Source: Vibrio hippocampi (GTDB taxonomy: Bacteria; Pseudomonadota; Gammaproteobacteria; Enterobacterales; Vibrionaceae). From it: a stretch of 64,000 bases of DNA. The stretch spans positions 682,001 through 746,000 of the forward strand of contig NZ_CAKLCM010000002.1 in assembly GCF_921292975.1 (NCBI RefSeq). The letters run 5' to 3'. Positions 43,426 to 53,382 of this stretch are shown piece by piece. Numbering within the stretch: the stretch's first letter is position 1; each line of letters starts with the position of its first letter. The notes beneath the pieces were generated by a model. The model did not search any database. It saw only the letters and a program-made list of their open reading frames with translations, and had not been told where the DNA came from. The position numbers were made by a program, and so were the translations under genes.

Positions 43426-44844
43426 ATGAGTCGAATTGGCCAAGAAGTGTCAGAGTTATTACACAGAAGTATGGACTCTCATGTTCGTGTCGCGGTGACT
43501 GGTTTGTCTCGAGCCGGTAAAACGGCGTTTATCTCCTCGCTGGTGAACCAACTTTTGCACTCATCGACCCATGATAATCTGCCATTACTTGAATGTGCTC
43601 GTGACAACCGATTAGTCGGCGCGAAACGCGTTCCTCAAGAAGATCTTCTGGTGGCTCGCTTTGCCTATGATGAAGCGATGCAGCAGTTACACGCCGAGCC
43701 ACCTCAGTGGCCTGTGCCAACAAGAGATGTTAGCGAAATACGTTTAGCGATAAAATTTCAATCGCAGAAAGGCGCTAAGCGACTGCTAAAACGTACCTCG
43801 ACACTCTATCTTGATGTGATCGATTATCCGGGGGAATGGTTATTAGACTTGCCTCTGCTGGATATGACGTTCGAGCAATGGAGTGAACAGCAACTCAGCC
43901 AACTTACCGGTGTTCGTCAACAGTTAGCGGCCACTTGGCTGGCAACGATGGAAACGTTTGACGCCACACTTGCGGCGGATGAAAAACAGATTGCCGATAT
44001 TGCTGCCCAGTTCACCGACTATCTTCATCAATGTAAAGACGCGGGACTGCACTGGGTGCAACCCGGACGGTTTGTTTTACCTGGCGATTTAGAAGGTGCG
44101 CCAGTCTTGCAGTTTTTCCCCTGTACTGCGCCTGAAGGGCAACTGGATCAACGTAAGTCATATAAACATAAACCTGATAAACATAAGCCCAATAAACATA
44201 GCAGCTATGCCATGCTGAAACATCGCTATCAAGAGTACCAAAACAAGGTGGTGAAACAGTTCTATCGCAAATATTTCTCAACGTTTGATCGCCAGATTGT
44301 GTTAGTGGATTGCTTACAGCCGCTCATGGCTGGCAGCGAGTCATTTCATGATATGAAAAATGCGCTGCAACAGATCATGAAAAGCTTTCGCTACGGCAAC
44401 AACAATTTGCTTAGACGACTGTTTTCATCGCGCATTGATAAAGTGTTATTTGCTGCGACCAAATCGGATCATGTCACGCCCGATCAACATGCTAATTTGG
44501 TCAGTTTACTGCAACAAATGGTCCATCCAACATGGCAAGAAGCAGCGTTTGAGAATATTGAAATGAACTGTATGAGTATCGCCTCTATTCAAGCAACGCA
44601 AGCAGGTTTCATTACTAAAGGGAGCGATAATATTCCTGCGCTTAGAGGTGTGACGCTACAAGGTGAACCGATGACGCTCTATCCGGGCGATGTGCCAGAG
44701 CGACTGCCTAAGCCGGATTATTGGCAACATAATCGGTTTGAATTCACCGCGTTTCGACCTTTAGAGTCGGCAATGGATGAGCCGTGTCCACATACGAGAA
44801 TGGATAAAGTGCTGCAATATTTGCTGGGAGATAAATTACGATGA
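43426..44844 (+). CDS. ycjX: YcjX-family GTP-binding protein
   Basis: YcjX is a stress-linked P-loop protein; in E. coli it is next to the phage-shock genes. Seen: the P-loop GLSRAGKT at residues 26-33, and [19 protein letters not shown] with a Walker B-type Asp followed by G, typical of the family. I chose ATG 43426, twelve bases after GGAGC, giving 472 residues. Odd: a short low-complexity stretch around residues 246-258 ([13 protein letters not shown]) from a 15-bp tandem repeat interrupts the protein. It overlaps ycjF by four bases. Confidence 0.9.
   Translation: MSRIGQEVSELLHRSMDSHVRVAVTGLSRAGKTAFISSLVNQLLHSSTHDNLPLLECARDNRLVGAKRVPQEDLLVARFAYDEAMQQLHAEPPQWPVPTRDVSEIRLAIKFQSQKGAKRLLKRTSTLYLDVIDYPGEWLLDLPLLDMTFEQWSEQQLSQLTGVRQQLAATWLATMETFDATLAADEKQIADIAAQFTDYLHQCKDAGLHWVQPGRFVLPGDLEGAPVLQFFPCTAPEGQLDQRKSYKHKPDKHKPNKHSSYAMLKHRYQEYQNKVVKQFYRKYFSTFDRQIVLVDCLQPLMAGSESFHDMKNALQQIMKSFRYGNNNLLRRLFSSRIDKVLFAATKSDHVTPDQHANLVSLLQQMVHPTWQEAAFENIEMNCMSIASIQATQAGFITKGSDNIPALRGVTLQGEPMTLYPGDVPERLPKPDYWQHNRFEFTAFRPLESAMDEPCPHTRMDKVLQYLLGDKLR
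44162..44203 (+). repeat. In-frame 15-bp tandem repeat in ycjX
   Basis: ATAAACATAAACCTG is followed by ATAAACATAAGCCCA and a partial third unit. Confidence 0.8.
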
Positions 44845-45887
44845 GCGATTTAAAAGGGCGTCAAGTTTTTCAACACCATGAAACATCAACGGAAGCGGAA
44901 CTGACTAGCCAACGACTGTTTGAAAAACAAGCGCTTGAACAGCAAGTATTTGATCAAAAAGAGCAGTTTGTGCCTCAGGTAGAGACTCCAGAGATCGAAA
45001 ACGATGAGCCAGAATTGGAGCAGACTTTTAAGGGCAGCAATAAAAAGGGGTGGTTAGCCACTGGCTTGATTGCGAGCTTTGCCGGTCTTGTCGGTTGGCA
45101 AGCGATTGATTCTGTTATCACGGCAGTCACTCAGTCAGATTGGCTCACTCTGGGTTGGTCGGCGTTTATTGCCGCAATTGCGAGTCTTGGCATCGGTGCT
45201 ATCGGCAAAGAAATGCTGACACTGCGACGTCTGAAACGTCACTTTTCCGTCCAAGAGCAGGCGGAGCAGATCATCGACGATAATGGTGTCGGCAAAGGGG
45301 AGAGTTTCTGTGTGGATTTGGCGCAGCAAGGCGCGATTAAGCCGGAAAACCCCGCCTATGACCGCTGGAAAAACAGCGTGCAAAGTGTCCACAGCGACGC
45401 AGAAATTTTGGATATGTACCAATCCATGGTGCTGTCTCAACAAGATAAGCAGGCATTAAAAGTGGTGTCACGTTTATCCGGAGAGGCGGCAATATTGGTT
45501 GCACTTAGCCCATTGGCGATTGCCGATATGCTGCTTATTGCTTGGCGAAATTTTAAGATGATCGACAAAATCTCCCAAGTTTATGGGGTTGAGTTGAGCT
45601 ACTGGTCGAGACTGAAGTTATTTAAGCTGGTGCTGATTAACATTGCGTTAGCGGGTGCCAGTGAATTGGCGATAGAGACGGGTGCCGATCTTTTGTCGAT
45701 GAATTTGACCGAAAAGTTATCTACTCGAGCGGGGCAAGGTCTTGGCGTTGCGTTAGTGACGGCGAGATTGGGGCTAAAGACCATGAGCCTGATGCGTCCT
45801 ATCCCTTTTAGTGATGATAACAAGCCAAAGCTGAGCGCAATTCGCAAGCAAGTGATTGACGATATGAAACTTCGCCTATCAAAGTAG
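44841..45887 (+). CDS. ycjF: YcjF-family (DUF697) membrane protein
   Basis: Partner of YcjX; it is an inner-membrane protein of unknown role. Seen: a Glu-rich N-terminal region of about 60 residues, two membrane segments ([16 protein letters not shown] and [19 protein letters not shown]), then the conserved DUF697 domain with [19 protein letters not shown] and [13 protein letters not shown]. Length 348 residues is typical. The start overlaps the ycjX stop by four bases (ATGA), so the two are translated together. Confidence 0.88.
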   Translation: MSDLKGRQVFQHHETSTEAELTSQRLFEKQALEQQVFDQKEQFVPQVETPEIENDEPELEQTFKGSNKKGWLATGLIASFAGLVGWQAIDSVITAVTQSDWLTLGWSAFIAAIASLGIGAIGKEMLTLRRLKRHFSVQEQAEQIIDDNGVGKGESFCVDLAQQGAIKPENPAYDRWKNSVQSVHSDAEILDMYQSMVLSQQDKQALKVVSRLSGEAAILVALSPLAIADMLLIAWRNFKMIDKISQVYGVELSYWSRLKLFKLVLINIALAGASELAIETGADLLSMNLTEKLSTRAGQGLGVALVTARLGLKTMSLMRPIPFSDDNKPKLSAIRKQVIDDMKLRLSK

Positions 45888-45921
45888 TGTTCGAAGCGCT
45901 CGTTTCAGAAAGCTCAGTAGC

Positions 45922-45998
45922 TAATGTGCAGTAATCAATTCGCAGTAACCTGTTCGCAGTAAACATAAACAGTTCGCAGTAACCAGTTCGTAGTAACC
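45922..45998. repeat. 14-bp degenerate tandem repeat, five units with one 6-bp insertion
   Basis: Units like AGTTCGCAGTAACC follow the ycjF gene, with an extra ATAAAC between the third and fourth copies. Confidence 0.8.
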
Positions 45999-46004
45999 AA
46001 TGAT

Positions 46005-46048
46005 AAAAAGGTCGAGCGTGAATTCAAATTCAAACTCGACCTTTTTTT
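46005..46048. terminator. Terminator after ycjF
   Basis: AAAAAGGTCGAG pairs with CTCGACCTTTTT around an 18-base loop, with T residues; the A tract makes it usable from both sides. Confidence 0.85.
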
Positions 46049-46121
46049 GTCTCGCTCATGCAAGCTCAAGCAGCACTTACTGACTTGTACGCCGCATTGT
46101 CGTTAACTTCATATCAGCCGA

Positions 46122-47492
46122 TTACTCGCATGGTGGCGCTAAATGAATCAGTGCCAATCCGCCTTGCGAGGTCTCACGGTATTTTTTGTTCATGTCTTTA
46201 CCCGTCTGATACATGGTATCAATGACCTTATCAAGAGAGATAAGACACTTGCTGGTGCGTTTTAGCGCCATGCGTGAGGCATTAATTGCTTTCATTGCGC
46301 CCATCGCATTACGCTCGATACAGGGTACTTGTACTAAACCGCCAATCGGGTCACAAGTCATCCCAAGTGAGTGCTCCATTGCGATCTCTGCGGCAATGCA
46401 TATCTGTTCATTACTTCCGCCGCGCAGTGCCGTGAGACCTGCTGCGGCCATTGAAGAGGAAACGCCAATTTCGCCTTGGCAGCCCACTTCAGCGCCAGAA
46501 ATAGAGGCGTTAGTCTTGTACAAAATACCGATAGCGCCGGATACTGCTAGGAAGTCTTTCAGCTGTTTAGTATCTAGCGGCTTGATGAACTTATGGTAGT
46601 ACATCAATACCGCTGGAATCACACCTGCTGCGCCGTTGGTCGGTGATGTGACCACTTGACCGCCCGCGGCATTCTCTTCACTAACGGCAAAAGCAAACAG
46701 GTTGATCCAATCCATGATTTCCATCGGGTCGTTTTCAATCGCGGCATTGGCTTCGAGTTTTTTCAGTAGGTTAGGGGCGCGACGTGTTACTTTCAGACCA
46801 CCTTCCAATATGCCTTCGGTTTCAAATCCACGCTGCATACAACGGGTCATGACTTTCCAGATTTGGTCCACCTTGCTATCGATCATATTGAGAGATTGGA
46901 AAGCAGTCTCGTTGCGAATAACCATTCCGCCAAGACTCATACCATGAGTTTCGGCTTGTTCAAGCATCTCATCGGCGGAGCAAAAAGGAAACTCAACCTG
47001 AACTGGCGGCTCTTCCTTACCGTGTTTCAACTCATTTTCAGTCGCGATAAATCCGCCACCGATTGAGTAATAGGTTTCGAACTCAAGAATGTCATCGTTC
47101 ACATCAAACGCGGTTAACGTCATGCCATTTTCGTGCAGGGGCAGATTGTCTGCATGAAAACGCAGATCCCTTTGATAATCGAATGCAATATTGTGCTTGC
47201 CTGCCAACAGCAATGCGCCACTTTCTATCGCGTGAAGCATCCCTTTATTGGCACTGCGAATCTTTATCGTATCAGGCTCATGACCCAAAAGACCGAGTAG
47301 GGTGGCTCTATCCGTGTGGTGACCGATGCCTGTCAGCGATAGCGAACCGTATAAATCGATCTGCACCCGGTGCACTTGGTTAAGTTTGTCGATAAGTTTT
47401 TGAGCAAACTGAAAACCTGCGATCATTGGACCATTAGTGTGAGAACTGGATGGACCAACGCCAATTTTATAGATTTCGAAAATGGAAAGCAT
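46122..47492 (-). CDS. sdaA: L-serine ammonia-lyase (L-serine dehydratase)
   Basis: SdaA deaminates L-serine to pyruvate using a [4Fe-4S] cluster. Seen: the start MLSIFEIYKIGVGPSSSHT typical of the family, the conserved GGQVVTSPTNGAAGVIPAVL, and the cluster cysteines in GCQGEIGVS, TCDPIGG and VPCIERN. I chose ATG 47492, preceded by AAGGTG, giving 456 residues. The upstream frame has no support. It is convergent with ycjF and divergent from zwf. Confidence 0.93.
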   Translation of the reverse strand: MLSIFEIYKIGVGPSSSHTNGPMIAGFQFAQKLIDKLNQVHRVQIDLYGSLSLTGIGHHTDRATLLGLLGHEPDTIKIRSANKGMLHAIESGALLLAGKHNIAFDYQRDLRFHADNLPLHENGMTLTAFDVNDDILEFETYYSIGGGFIATENELKHGKEEPPVQVEFPFCSADEMLEQAETHGMSLGGMVIRNETAFQSLNMIDSKVDQIWKVMTRCMQRGFETEGILEGGLKVTRRAPNLLKKLEANAAIENDPMEIMDWINLFAFAVSEENAAGGQVVTSPTNGAAGVIPAVLMYYHKFIKPLDTKQLKDFLAVSGAIGILYKTNASISGAEVGCQGEIGVSSSMAAAGLTALRGGSNEQICIAAEIAMEHSLGMTCDPIGGLVQVPCIERNAMGAMKAINASRMALKRTSKCLISLDKVIDTMYQTGKDMNKKYRETSQGGLALIHLAPPCE

Positions 47493-47850
47493 GTTCACCT
47501 TCTTTGCCGATCCCACTGCGGGATATAGCGATATTGCCGTGAAAATTATGTCGCGGATTCTAGCCTGAAAATCAACATAATGTCTTATATTTTTATTGCT
47601 AAATATGATGACTGACTAATCTAAAGCTTTCAGCTGGAATCATCGACTTTTGTAGTTCTAGCACGCAGAAATATTTAGTATCATTGTTTGGCTAACATGG
47701 ATTCAGGTTGGGTAGGATTTGCGCTCAAACCTTGCGCCAACTAAGAGTCAGACTATCTTAATTATAGCCAAAACTTATTTTCAATTTACTGAGTGCGCTG
47801 TTAACATGGCGTCCGCTTTATACAACCGCTTAATTCTCAAAGGAAAAGAG

Positions 47851-49353
47851 ATGGTAATACCTGAAAATAGTAGCATCGTGATATTTGGTGCTTCCGGGGA
47901 TCTGACCTATCGCAAGCTTATCCCTGCGCTTTACCATTTATATGCCAGTCAACAGCTGCCAAAATCATTCGCCATTCTTGGTGTCAGCCGTACTCAGTAC
48001 AGTGATGAGTCGTATCGTGAAAAACTGAAGAAATCGCTGGTGGAGATGGAAAAAACGGAACCGGAAATTCTGGAAGCGTTTTGTAATCATCTACACTATC
48101 AAGCCATTGATACCTCCGATACTCAAGATTATGCCAAACTGGCGACTCGCCTTGATGAGATGGCGACGCAATATCAGTTTGAACAGCGCAATACTCTGTT
48201 CTACCTTGCTACTCCTCCGAGTCTTTATAGTGTGATTCCAGCAAGCCTTGCTGCGCACGGAATGAACCAAGAGCACGATGGCTGGAAACGCCTTATCGTA
48301 GAGAAGCCATTCGGCTATGATCTTGCTTCTGCTCGCCAGTTGGATAAAGAGATCCATGAGCACTTCCAAGAGCATCAGATTTATCGTATCGACCACTACC
48401 TCGGTAAAGAAACGGTTCAAAATCTGCTGGTTTTGCGTTTCTCAAATGCCATGTTTGAACCGCTATGGAACAACAAGTATGTGGATTACGTTGAAATCAC
48501 CGGCGCAGAGTTTTTAGGCGTTGAAGAGCGTGGCGGTTACTATGACGGCTCGGGTGCGGTTCGCGATATGTTCCAAAACCACCTGCTGCAAGTTCTCGCT
48601 ATGGTCGGTATGGAATCGCCAGCCCAGATCAATGCTGATGCCATTCGTAATGAAGTGGTGAAAGTGTTGCAGTGTTTGCGTCCATTATCAGACGAAGACC
48701 TACGCAATAATTTAGTGTTGGGTCAGTACACCGAGTCTAACGTGCGTGGTCAATTCCTACCCAGTTATCGTGATGAGCAGGGCGTCGATCCAGATTCTCG
48801 AACCGAGACTTACGTCGGCTTGAAAATGTTTATCGATAACTGGCGTTGGAACGGTGTGCCTTTCTATGTGCGTACTGGTAAGCGATTGCCAACTCGCGTG
48901 ACGGAAGTGGTCATTCACTTTAAGAAAACGCCACATCCCGTATTCGGTCAAGATGCGCCTGAGAATAAGCTGATCATCAGGATTCAACCGGATGAAGGTA
49001 TCCAGTTGAGCTTTGGTCTTAAAGAGCCAGGTGCTGGCTTCAACGCCAAAGAAGTGAAAATGAACTTCCATTACACGTCTTTGCAAGAGACTCAAATGCT
49101 CACCGCTTATGAGCGCTTACTATTGGATGCGCTGAATGGCGATGCAACATTGTTTGCGCGTACCGATGCGGTAGAGGCCTGTTGGCAATTTGTTCAGCCT
49201 ATTTTAGATTACAAACAAGATCCAAGATCGCTGTTTGGTTATGCCTGTGGTACTTGGGGACCGAAAGAGTCGGATCACCTGCTTGAGCGTGGTGGTCGAG
49301 AGTGGCGATTCCCATGTAAAAACCTAACCGATACAGATTACTGTGAACTGTAA
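47851..49353 (+). CDS. zwf: Glucose-6-phosphate 1-dehydrogenase
   Basis: Zwf opens the oxidative pentose phosphate pathway, making 6-phosphogluconolactone and NADPH. Seen: the NADP-binding [18 protein letters not shown] and the active-site [13 protein letters not shown] with the catalytic Lys and His. Length from ATG 47851 is 500 residues, and AAAGGAAAAGAG precedes it. Odd: the lactonase gene pgl, which is expected next in vibrios, is absent; gnd follows after 166 bases. Confidence 0.95.
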   Translation: MVIPENSSIVIFGASGDLTYRKLIPALYHLYASQQLPKSFAILGVSRTQYSDESYREKLKKSLVEMEKTEPEILEAFCNHLHYQAIDTSDTQDYAKLATRLDEMATQYQFEQRNTLFYLATPPSLYSVIPASLAAHGMNQEHDGWKRLIVEKPFGYDLASARQLDKEIHEHFQEHQIYRIDHYLGKETVQNLLVLRFSNAMFEPLWNNKYVDYVEITGAEFLGVEERGGYYDGSGAVRDMFQNHLLQVLAMVGMESPAQINADAIRNEVVKVLQCLRPLSDEDLRNNLVLGQYTESNVRGQFLPSYRDEQGVDPDSRTETYVGLKMFIDNWRWNGVPFYVRTGKRLPTRVTEVVIHFKKTPHPVFGQDAPENKLIIRIQPDEGIQLSFGLKEPGAGFNAKEVKMNFHYTSLQETQMLTAYERLLLDALNGDATLFARTDAVEACWQFVQPILDYKQDPRSLFGYACGTWGPKESDHLLERGGREWRFPCKNLTDTDYCEL

Positions 49354-49519
49354 TTGTAATCAGTTTTAATTCAAGCCTAGTGCAGGTGTGTGGCTTTATG
49401 TCATTATCCTGCAAGGCAAAAACAAATTTAAGTTTGTTGATTCAAATGCAGAAATAAGTGCAGAGATGGCAAACAGAAGTCAAGCAGCAAGATATGTTGC
49501 CGATGAAATGGAGAAAACA

Positions 49520-50968
49520 ATGAAAGGTGATATTGGTGTAATTGGTTTGGCGGTAATGGGCCAAAACCTGATCCTAAATATGAACGACCACGGCTTTAAG
49601 GTTGTTGCTCATAACCGCACTGCGGCCAAAGTGGATGAATTCCTTGAAGGTCCAGCAAAAGGCACTAACATTATCGGCGCATACTCACTTGAAGAGTTGG
49701 TTGAGAAACTAGAAGCGCCACGTAAAGTGATGCTGATGGTACGTGCCGGTGCAGTGGTTGATACCTTTATCGAAAACCTAGTTCCGCTTTTAGATGAGGG
49801 TGACATCATCATCGATGGTGGTAACACTAACTATCCTGACACTAACCGCCGTGTTGCTGCGCTTAAAGAGAAAGGCATCCATTTCATTGGAGCGGGTGTT
49901 TCTGGTGGTGAAGAGGGCGCACGTTTTGGTCCATCCATTATGCCGGGTGGCGCGGCAGAAGCTTGGGAAGCAGTGAAGCCGATCTTCCAAGGTATCTCTG
50001 CAAAAACTGACGCAGGTGAACCTTGCTGTGATTGGGTTGGCAACGACGGCGCAGGTCACTTTGTGAAAATGGTTCACAACGGCATCGAATATGGTGACAT
50101 GCAACTGATCACTGAAGCGTATCAGTTTATGAAAGACGGTCTTGGTATGTCTGCTGATGAAATGCAGCAAGTCTTTGCACAGTGGAACACCACAGAACTT
50201 GATAGCTATCTAGTGGAAATTACCGCAGATATTCTGGGCTATAAAGACGAAGAGGGTGAGCCTCTTGTTGAGAAGATCCTCGATACTGCCGGTCAAAAAG
50301 GAACGGGTAAGTGGACGGGTATTAACGCGCTAGATTTGGGTATCCCACTGACGCTTATCTCTGAATCGGTATTCTCTCGTTGTTTGTCTGCGCTTAAAGA
50401 GCAGCGTGTTGAAGCACAAAGCCTATTTGGCAAGACGATCACGCCAGTTGAAGGTGACAAGCAAGAGTGGATCGACGCATTACGCCAAGCACTACTTGCG
50501 TCTAAGATCATCTCTTACGCTCAAGGCTTTATGTTAATGCGTGAAGCTTCAAACGAAAACGGCTGGGATCTTAACTATGGTAACGTTGCGCTGATGTGGC
50601 GTGGTGGTTGTATCATTCGCTCTGCATTCCTTGGCAACATCCGTGATGCATTCGAGAAAGATCCAGAGTTGGCTTTCCTTGGTTCAGATAAGTACTTCAA
50701 AGATATCCTAACCACTAGCCTAGCAGCATGGCGTAAAGTGGCTGCTAAGTCTCTAGAGACTGGTATCCCAATGCCTTGTACGACTTCTGCGCTGACTTTC
50801 CTTGATGGTTATACAACGGCACGTCTGCCAGCTAACCTGCTGCAAGCTCAGCGTGACTACTTTGGTGCTCACACCTATGAGCGCGTTGACCGTCCACGTG
50901 GTGAATTCTTCCACACTAACTGGACTGGTACAGGCGGCGACACGGCATCAACCACTTACGATGTTTAA
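49520..50968 (+). CDS. gnd: 6-phosphogluconate dehydrogenase, decarboxylating
   Basis: Gnd converts 6-phosphogluconate to ribulose 5-phosphate and CO2 with NADP. Seen: the NADP-binding start GVIGLAVMGQNLILN, the catalytic GGEEGARFGPSIMPGG, the substrate segment FVKMVHNGIEYGDMQL, and the C-terminal FHTNWTGTGGDTAST. I chose ATG 49520, seven bases after GGAG, giving 482 residues as in other vibrios. The frame stays open upstream to 49388 without family similarity. It is followed by a terminator and forms a short unit with zwf. Confidence 0.95.
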   Translation: MKGDIGVIGLAVMGQNLILNMNDHGFKVVAHNRTAAKVDEFLEGPAKGTNIIGAYSLEELVEKLEAPRKVMLMVRAGAVVDTFIENLVPLLDEGDIIIDGGNTNYPDTNRRVAALKEKGIHFIGAGVSGGEEGARFGPSIMPGGAAEAWEAVKPIFQGISAKTDAGEPCCDWVGNDGAGHFVKMVHNGIEYGDMQLITEAYQFMKDGLGMSADEMQQVFAQWNTTELDSYLVEITADILGYKDEEGEPLVEKILDTAGQKGTGKWTGINALDLGIPLTLISESVFSRCLSALKEQRVEAQSLFGKTITPVEGDKQEWIDALRQALLASKIISYAQGFMLMREASNENGWDLNYGNVALMWRGGCIIRSAFLGNIRDAFEKDPELAFLGSDKYFKDILTTSLAAWRKVAAKSLETGIPMPCTTSALTFLDGYTTARLPANLLQAQRDYFGAHTYERVDRPRGEFFHTNWTGTGGDTASTTYDV

Positions 50969-50992
50969 TCGCAGTTGATTGACTCAATGAAC

Positions 50993-51020
50993 AAAGGAGA
51001 GCCGTTGCTCTCCTTTTTTA
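50993..51020 (+). terminator. Terminator after gnd
   Basis: AAAGGAGAG pairs with CTCTCCTTT, followed by T residues. Confidence 0.9.
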
Positions 51021-51371
51021 ATGCCAGTGATAACCTCAACAAAATTCCCCCCATCAAGTAACCTCTGTGCCAAATAGTCTTTTGATATTATTCTAGAGTT
51101 TGGGGTATTGAATATTGATAACACTAATAATAGCTTGTTCAATTAATGGTTATTTATAATTTTAAAAATAATATCAATTGGACGCCTTATTTAAGGAAAC
51201 TGTTGATAAATAAGAGTATGGCGCTGTTTTTCATTTCTAAAATAATCATTAATTTCTTAATTAAGTTTATATTATTAGAATAGATGCAAAGGCTATTGTT
51301 TTTATATTGTTCGAAATGTAGCATGACACCCTGTTATTTGGTTATTCATTATTTTACCAAGGAGAGTGAAA
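51021..51371. other. AT-rich gap before the isolated secreted protein
   Basis: About 350 bases, mostly A and T, with no convincing frame. It carries the promoter of the next gene. The composition differs from the gnd gene. Confidence 0.55.
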
Positions 51372-51725
51372 GTGAAAAAGGTGTATAAATTATTTGGTTT
51401 TTTCTTGATGAGTTCAGTTTCGTTAAGTTGTTTTTCATCAGAATGGCTTGAAGGTGTTTACATTAATCTAGAAAAAGACGCTTTAATCAAGGACGTGGTT
51501 TTCTGTGAAGATGGTAAGGCGTATGTAGGCGGTATGGCTCGAGGCAAGTATTCGATATCGGTTGAGGGGGATATCAATTTGAGCGTGAGCTCAAATGGCA
51601 ATTTTAAGCTTAAAGTGTCAAGTGATAGAACTGAATTACTGCCAGAAGATTCATTTACAAAAAGTTGGTTTACAGACACTGGCTTTAAATTAGATTCTGA
51701 ACGTTCAGATACCTGCAACTGGTAA
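51372..51725 (+). CDS. Small secreted hypothetical protein (117 aa)
   Basis: I do not recognise this protein. Seen: a signal peptide (KKVYKLFGFFLMSSVSLSC, cut near SCFSS), followed by about 95 residues rich in Ser, Lys and Val with a beta-like pattern (YSISVEGDINLSVSSNG); two Cys in the mature part could form a disulphide. The start is GTG 51372, with AAGGAG seven bases before it; the earlier GTG at 51366 is too close to that site. It is surrounded by AT-rich DNA on both sides and looks like an isolated, possibly acquired gene. Confidence 0.65.
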   Translation: MKKVYKLFGFFLMSSVSLSCFSSEWLEGVYINLEKDALIKDVVFCEDGKAYVGGMARGKYSISVEGDINLSVSSNGNFKLKVSSDRTELLPEDSFTKSWFTDTGFKLDSERSDTCNW

Positions 51726-51914
51726 ACTGTTTCCTCTATTAAACTATTTGATGGATATTTATTTTATTCGAAATATTAATGATTGATGCTTATTTAAATT
51801 TAGTCAGCTAGTATTGACTAAATATAGTTCATTTTTATGATGTTTGACTAAGTACTATCAGAGATTACAACGTATCGATTAGAATAGTTTTTGGAGACCA
51901 GTTAAATCACATTA

Positions 51915-52012
51915 ATAGCAACACTCAGTTTAGTGGAACTTACACAATGATCTTAACCCTGAATTATCTTTCAGGGCTAAGTATGCATACTTCTATTCTG
52001 AGTGTTGATTAA
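51915..52012. other. Cloverleaf-like inverted-repeat structure
   Basis: An outer stem AACACTCAG / CTGAGTGTT (51920, 51998) encloses two inner hairpins: CCCTGAA / TTCAGGG (51957, 51970) and the palindrome AAGTATGCATACTT (51979). There is no strong T run. It follows the permease on the minus strand and could end or process its transcript. It is not a tRNA: no anticodon or CCA arrangement fits. Confidence 0.6.
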
Positions 52013-52022
52013 CCATTAACCA

Positions 52023-53231
52023 TTAAGCAAAAATAAAACTATATAAGAATCCAGCGCCAATGGCCATGCTGAGAATCACAAACAAAAACGCTGCGATCAT
52101 CTGATTCTTAAAGATAGATTTTAGTAATATCACTTCGGTTAAACTTGCGCCCGCACTACCAATAATCAACGCCATCACCGAGCCTAAAGCCATCCCTTTT
52201 TGTACCAATGCCGCACTCAGTGGAATCACTGCTTCAGCACGAATATAGAGTGGAATACCAATCACCGCTGCGACAGGAATTGCATACCATAAGCCTTCAC
52301 CCGCGTACTTAGCAATCATATCCGTTGGAATAAATCCGTAGATAAATGAACCGACCGCGACACCCAACATTAAGTAAGGCAGAACTTGCTTAAAGTCTTT
52401 CCATGTTGAGCGCCAAATACGCAGCCAACGACTCGGTTGCTCTGTGACCAATTTGGCTGTTGCAGTGCCATCAGTCGAGCAACATGACACGGCGACAGTT
52501 TCTGGTTTCGCTTCAGCACTGCAACACGCGCTGGTGGTTGTTGGCTGTTGAGTCGGACAACTTGGCGCTGGTTTCGGTTCTGGTTTAGCACTACAGCAAG
52601 CGCTTTCCACAGTCGGTTTTTCAGTACCGCAACGGCGATTTTTTTCAAAATCACTGGTTTCAAGGTTACTGGTTTCAAGGTTGCTGTTTTCAAGGTCATT
52701 AGTTTTACAGCTACTGACTTCACGGTTGCCAGTTTCACAGCGACTAGTTGTTCCACAACTGGTTTGTTCTGCAGATTGATAAGCTTCCGGTTTAACGTAG
52801 CGCTCGAAGCCCAGTTTCTCCAGAATGTAGCCAGCTACCACAGAAACTAGCATAGCAATCACAAAGTAGAAAACTGCAACCTGCCAACCAAAGGTGACCA
52901 CAAACAAACCAATGATGATAGGGTTAAGCAGCGGACTGGCAAACAAGAACACCATCATAGGACCAAATCCCGCTCTAGCACGTAGCAAGCCTTTTAAGAA
53001 AGGAATGGTTGAGCAAGAGCAAAACGGCGTAATTGAGCCTAACAACGCAGCGACAACATAACCTTTGCCTTGTTTCGAGCTTAAAATGGATTGGATCTTT
53101 TCTGGTGTTAGAAACTCTTGCAGTACTCCCACAAGATAGCTGATCACCAAGAATAGGATCACCAGTTCGGTTGCTAAGAAAGCAAACATATCGAGTGCTT
53201 CTTTGCCCATGTTTAATAGTTCTGGATTCAT
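52023..53231 (-). CDS. ArsP-type permease with a Cys-rich central loop
   Basis: DUF318/UPF0718 permeases; ArsP exports trivalent organoarsenicals. Seen: about eight hydrophobic segments in two halves, with the conserved GSITPFCSCSTIPFLKGLL in the first and IPLYIRAEAVIPLSAAL in the second. Between them lies a long soluble loop of about 100 residues rich in Cys pairs (SACCSAKP, SACCSAEA, VSCCST), probably a metal or thiol site. The loop also has a five-residue repeat (NLETS) from a 15-bp DNA repeat. GAGG precedes ATG 53231. A perfect palindrome upstream could be an ArsR-type operator. The substrate is not proven. Confidence 0.78.
   Translation of the reverse strand: MNPELLNMGKEALDMFAFLATELVILFLVISYLVGVLQEFLTPEKIQSILSSKQGKGYVVAALLGSITPFCSCSTIPFLKGLLRARAGFGPMMVFLFASPLLNPIIIGLFVVTFGWQVAVFYFVIAMLVSVVAGYILEKLGFERYVKPEAYQSAEQTSCGTTSRCETGNREVSSCKTNDLENSNLETSNLETSDFEKNRRCGTEKPTVESACCSAKPEPKPAPSCPTQQPTTTSACCSAEAKPETVAVSCCSTDGTATAKLVTEQPSRWLRIWRSTWKDFKQVLPYLMLGVAVGSFIYGFIPTDMIAKYAGEGLWYAIPVAAVIGIPLYIRAEAVIPLSAALVQKGMALGSVMALIIGSAGASLTEVILLKSIFKNQMIAAFLFVILSMAIGAGFLYSFIFA
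52655..52705 (-). repeat. In-frame 15-bp tandem repeat in the permease loop
   Basis: Three to four degenerate copies of a unit like GGTTTCAAGGTTACT, coding for repeated NLETS in the soluble loop. Confidence 0.8.
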
Positions 53232-53324
53232 GTTGCCTCTTTAGGTGGCGCACCACCAAATTAAATCTAAATTAAGATTAACGATTCGAATATTCTCGAA
53301 TTATAGAAGCAACGTGATATGAGT

Positions 53325-53360
53325 CAACATATATTTCGATAAAAATCGAAATATATGTTG
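53325..53360. promoter_or_regulatory. Perfect 16-bp inverted repeat upstream of the permease
   Basis: CAACATATATTTCGAT and its exact reverse complement flank AAAA. A second, shorter palindrome TTCGAATATTCTCGAA lies about 30 bases nearer the permease. Both resemble ArsR/SmtB-type operators (AT-rich with TTCGA). There is no T run, so a terminator role for the upstream gene is less likely. Confidence 0.6.
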
Positions 53361-53382
53361 TGGCGGGTTGAATTTGAGTGAG

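Noticed and set aside
49388..49519. N-terminal extension of gnd or a pgl remnant
   Set aside because: The open frame has no family similarity to either, and a good ribosome site precedes ATG 49520.
51915..52012. tRNA or integron attC site
   Set aside because: No anticodon arm or CCA fits, and the attC core sites are not present.
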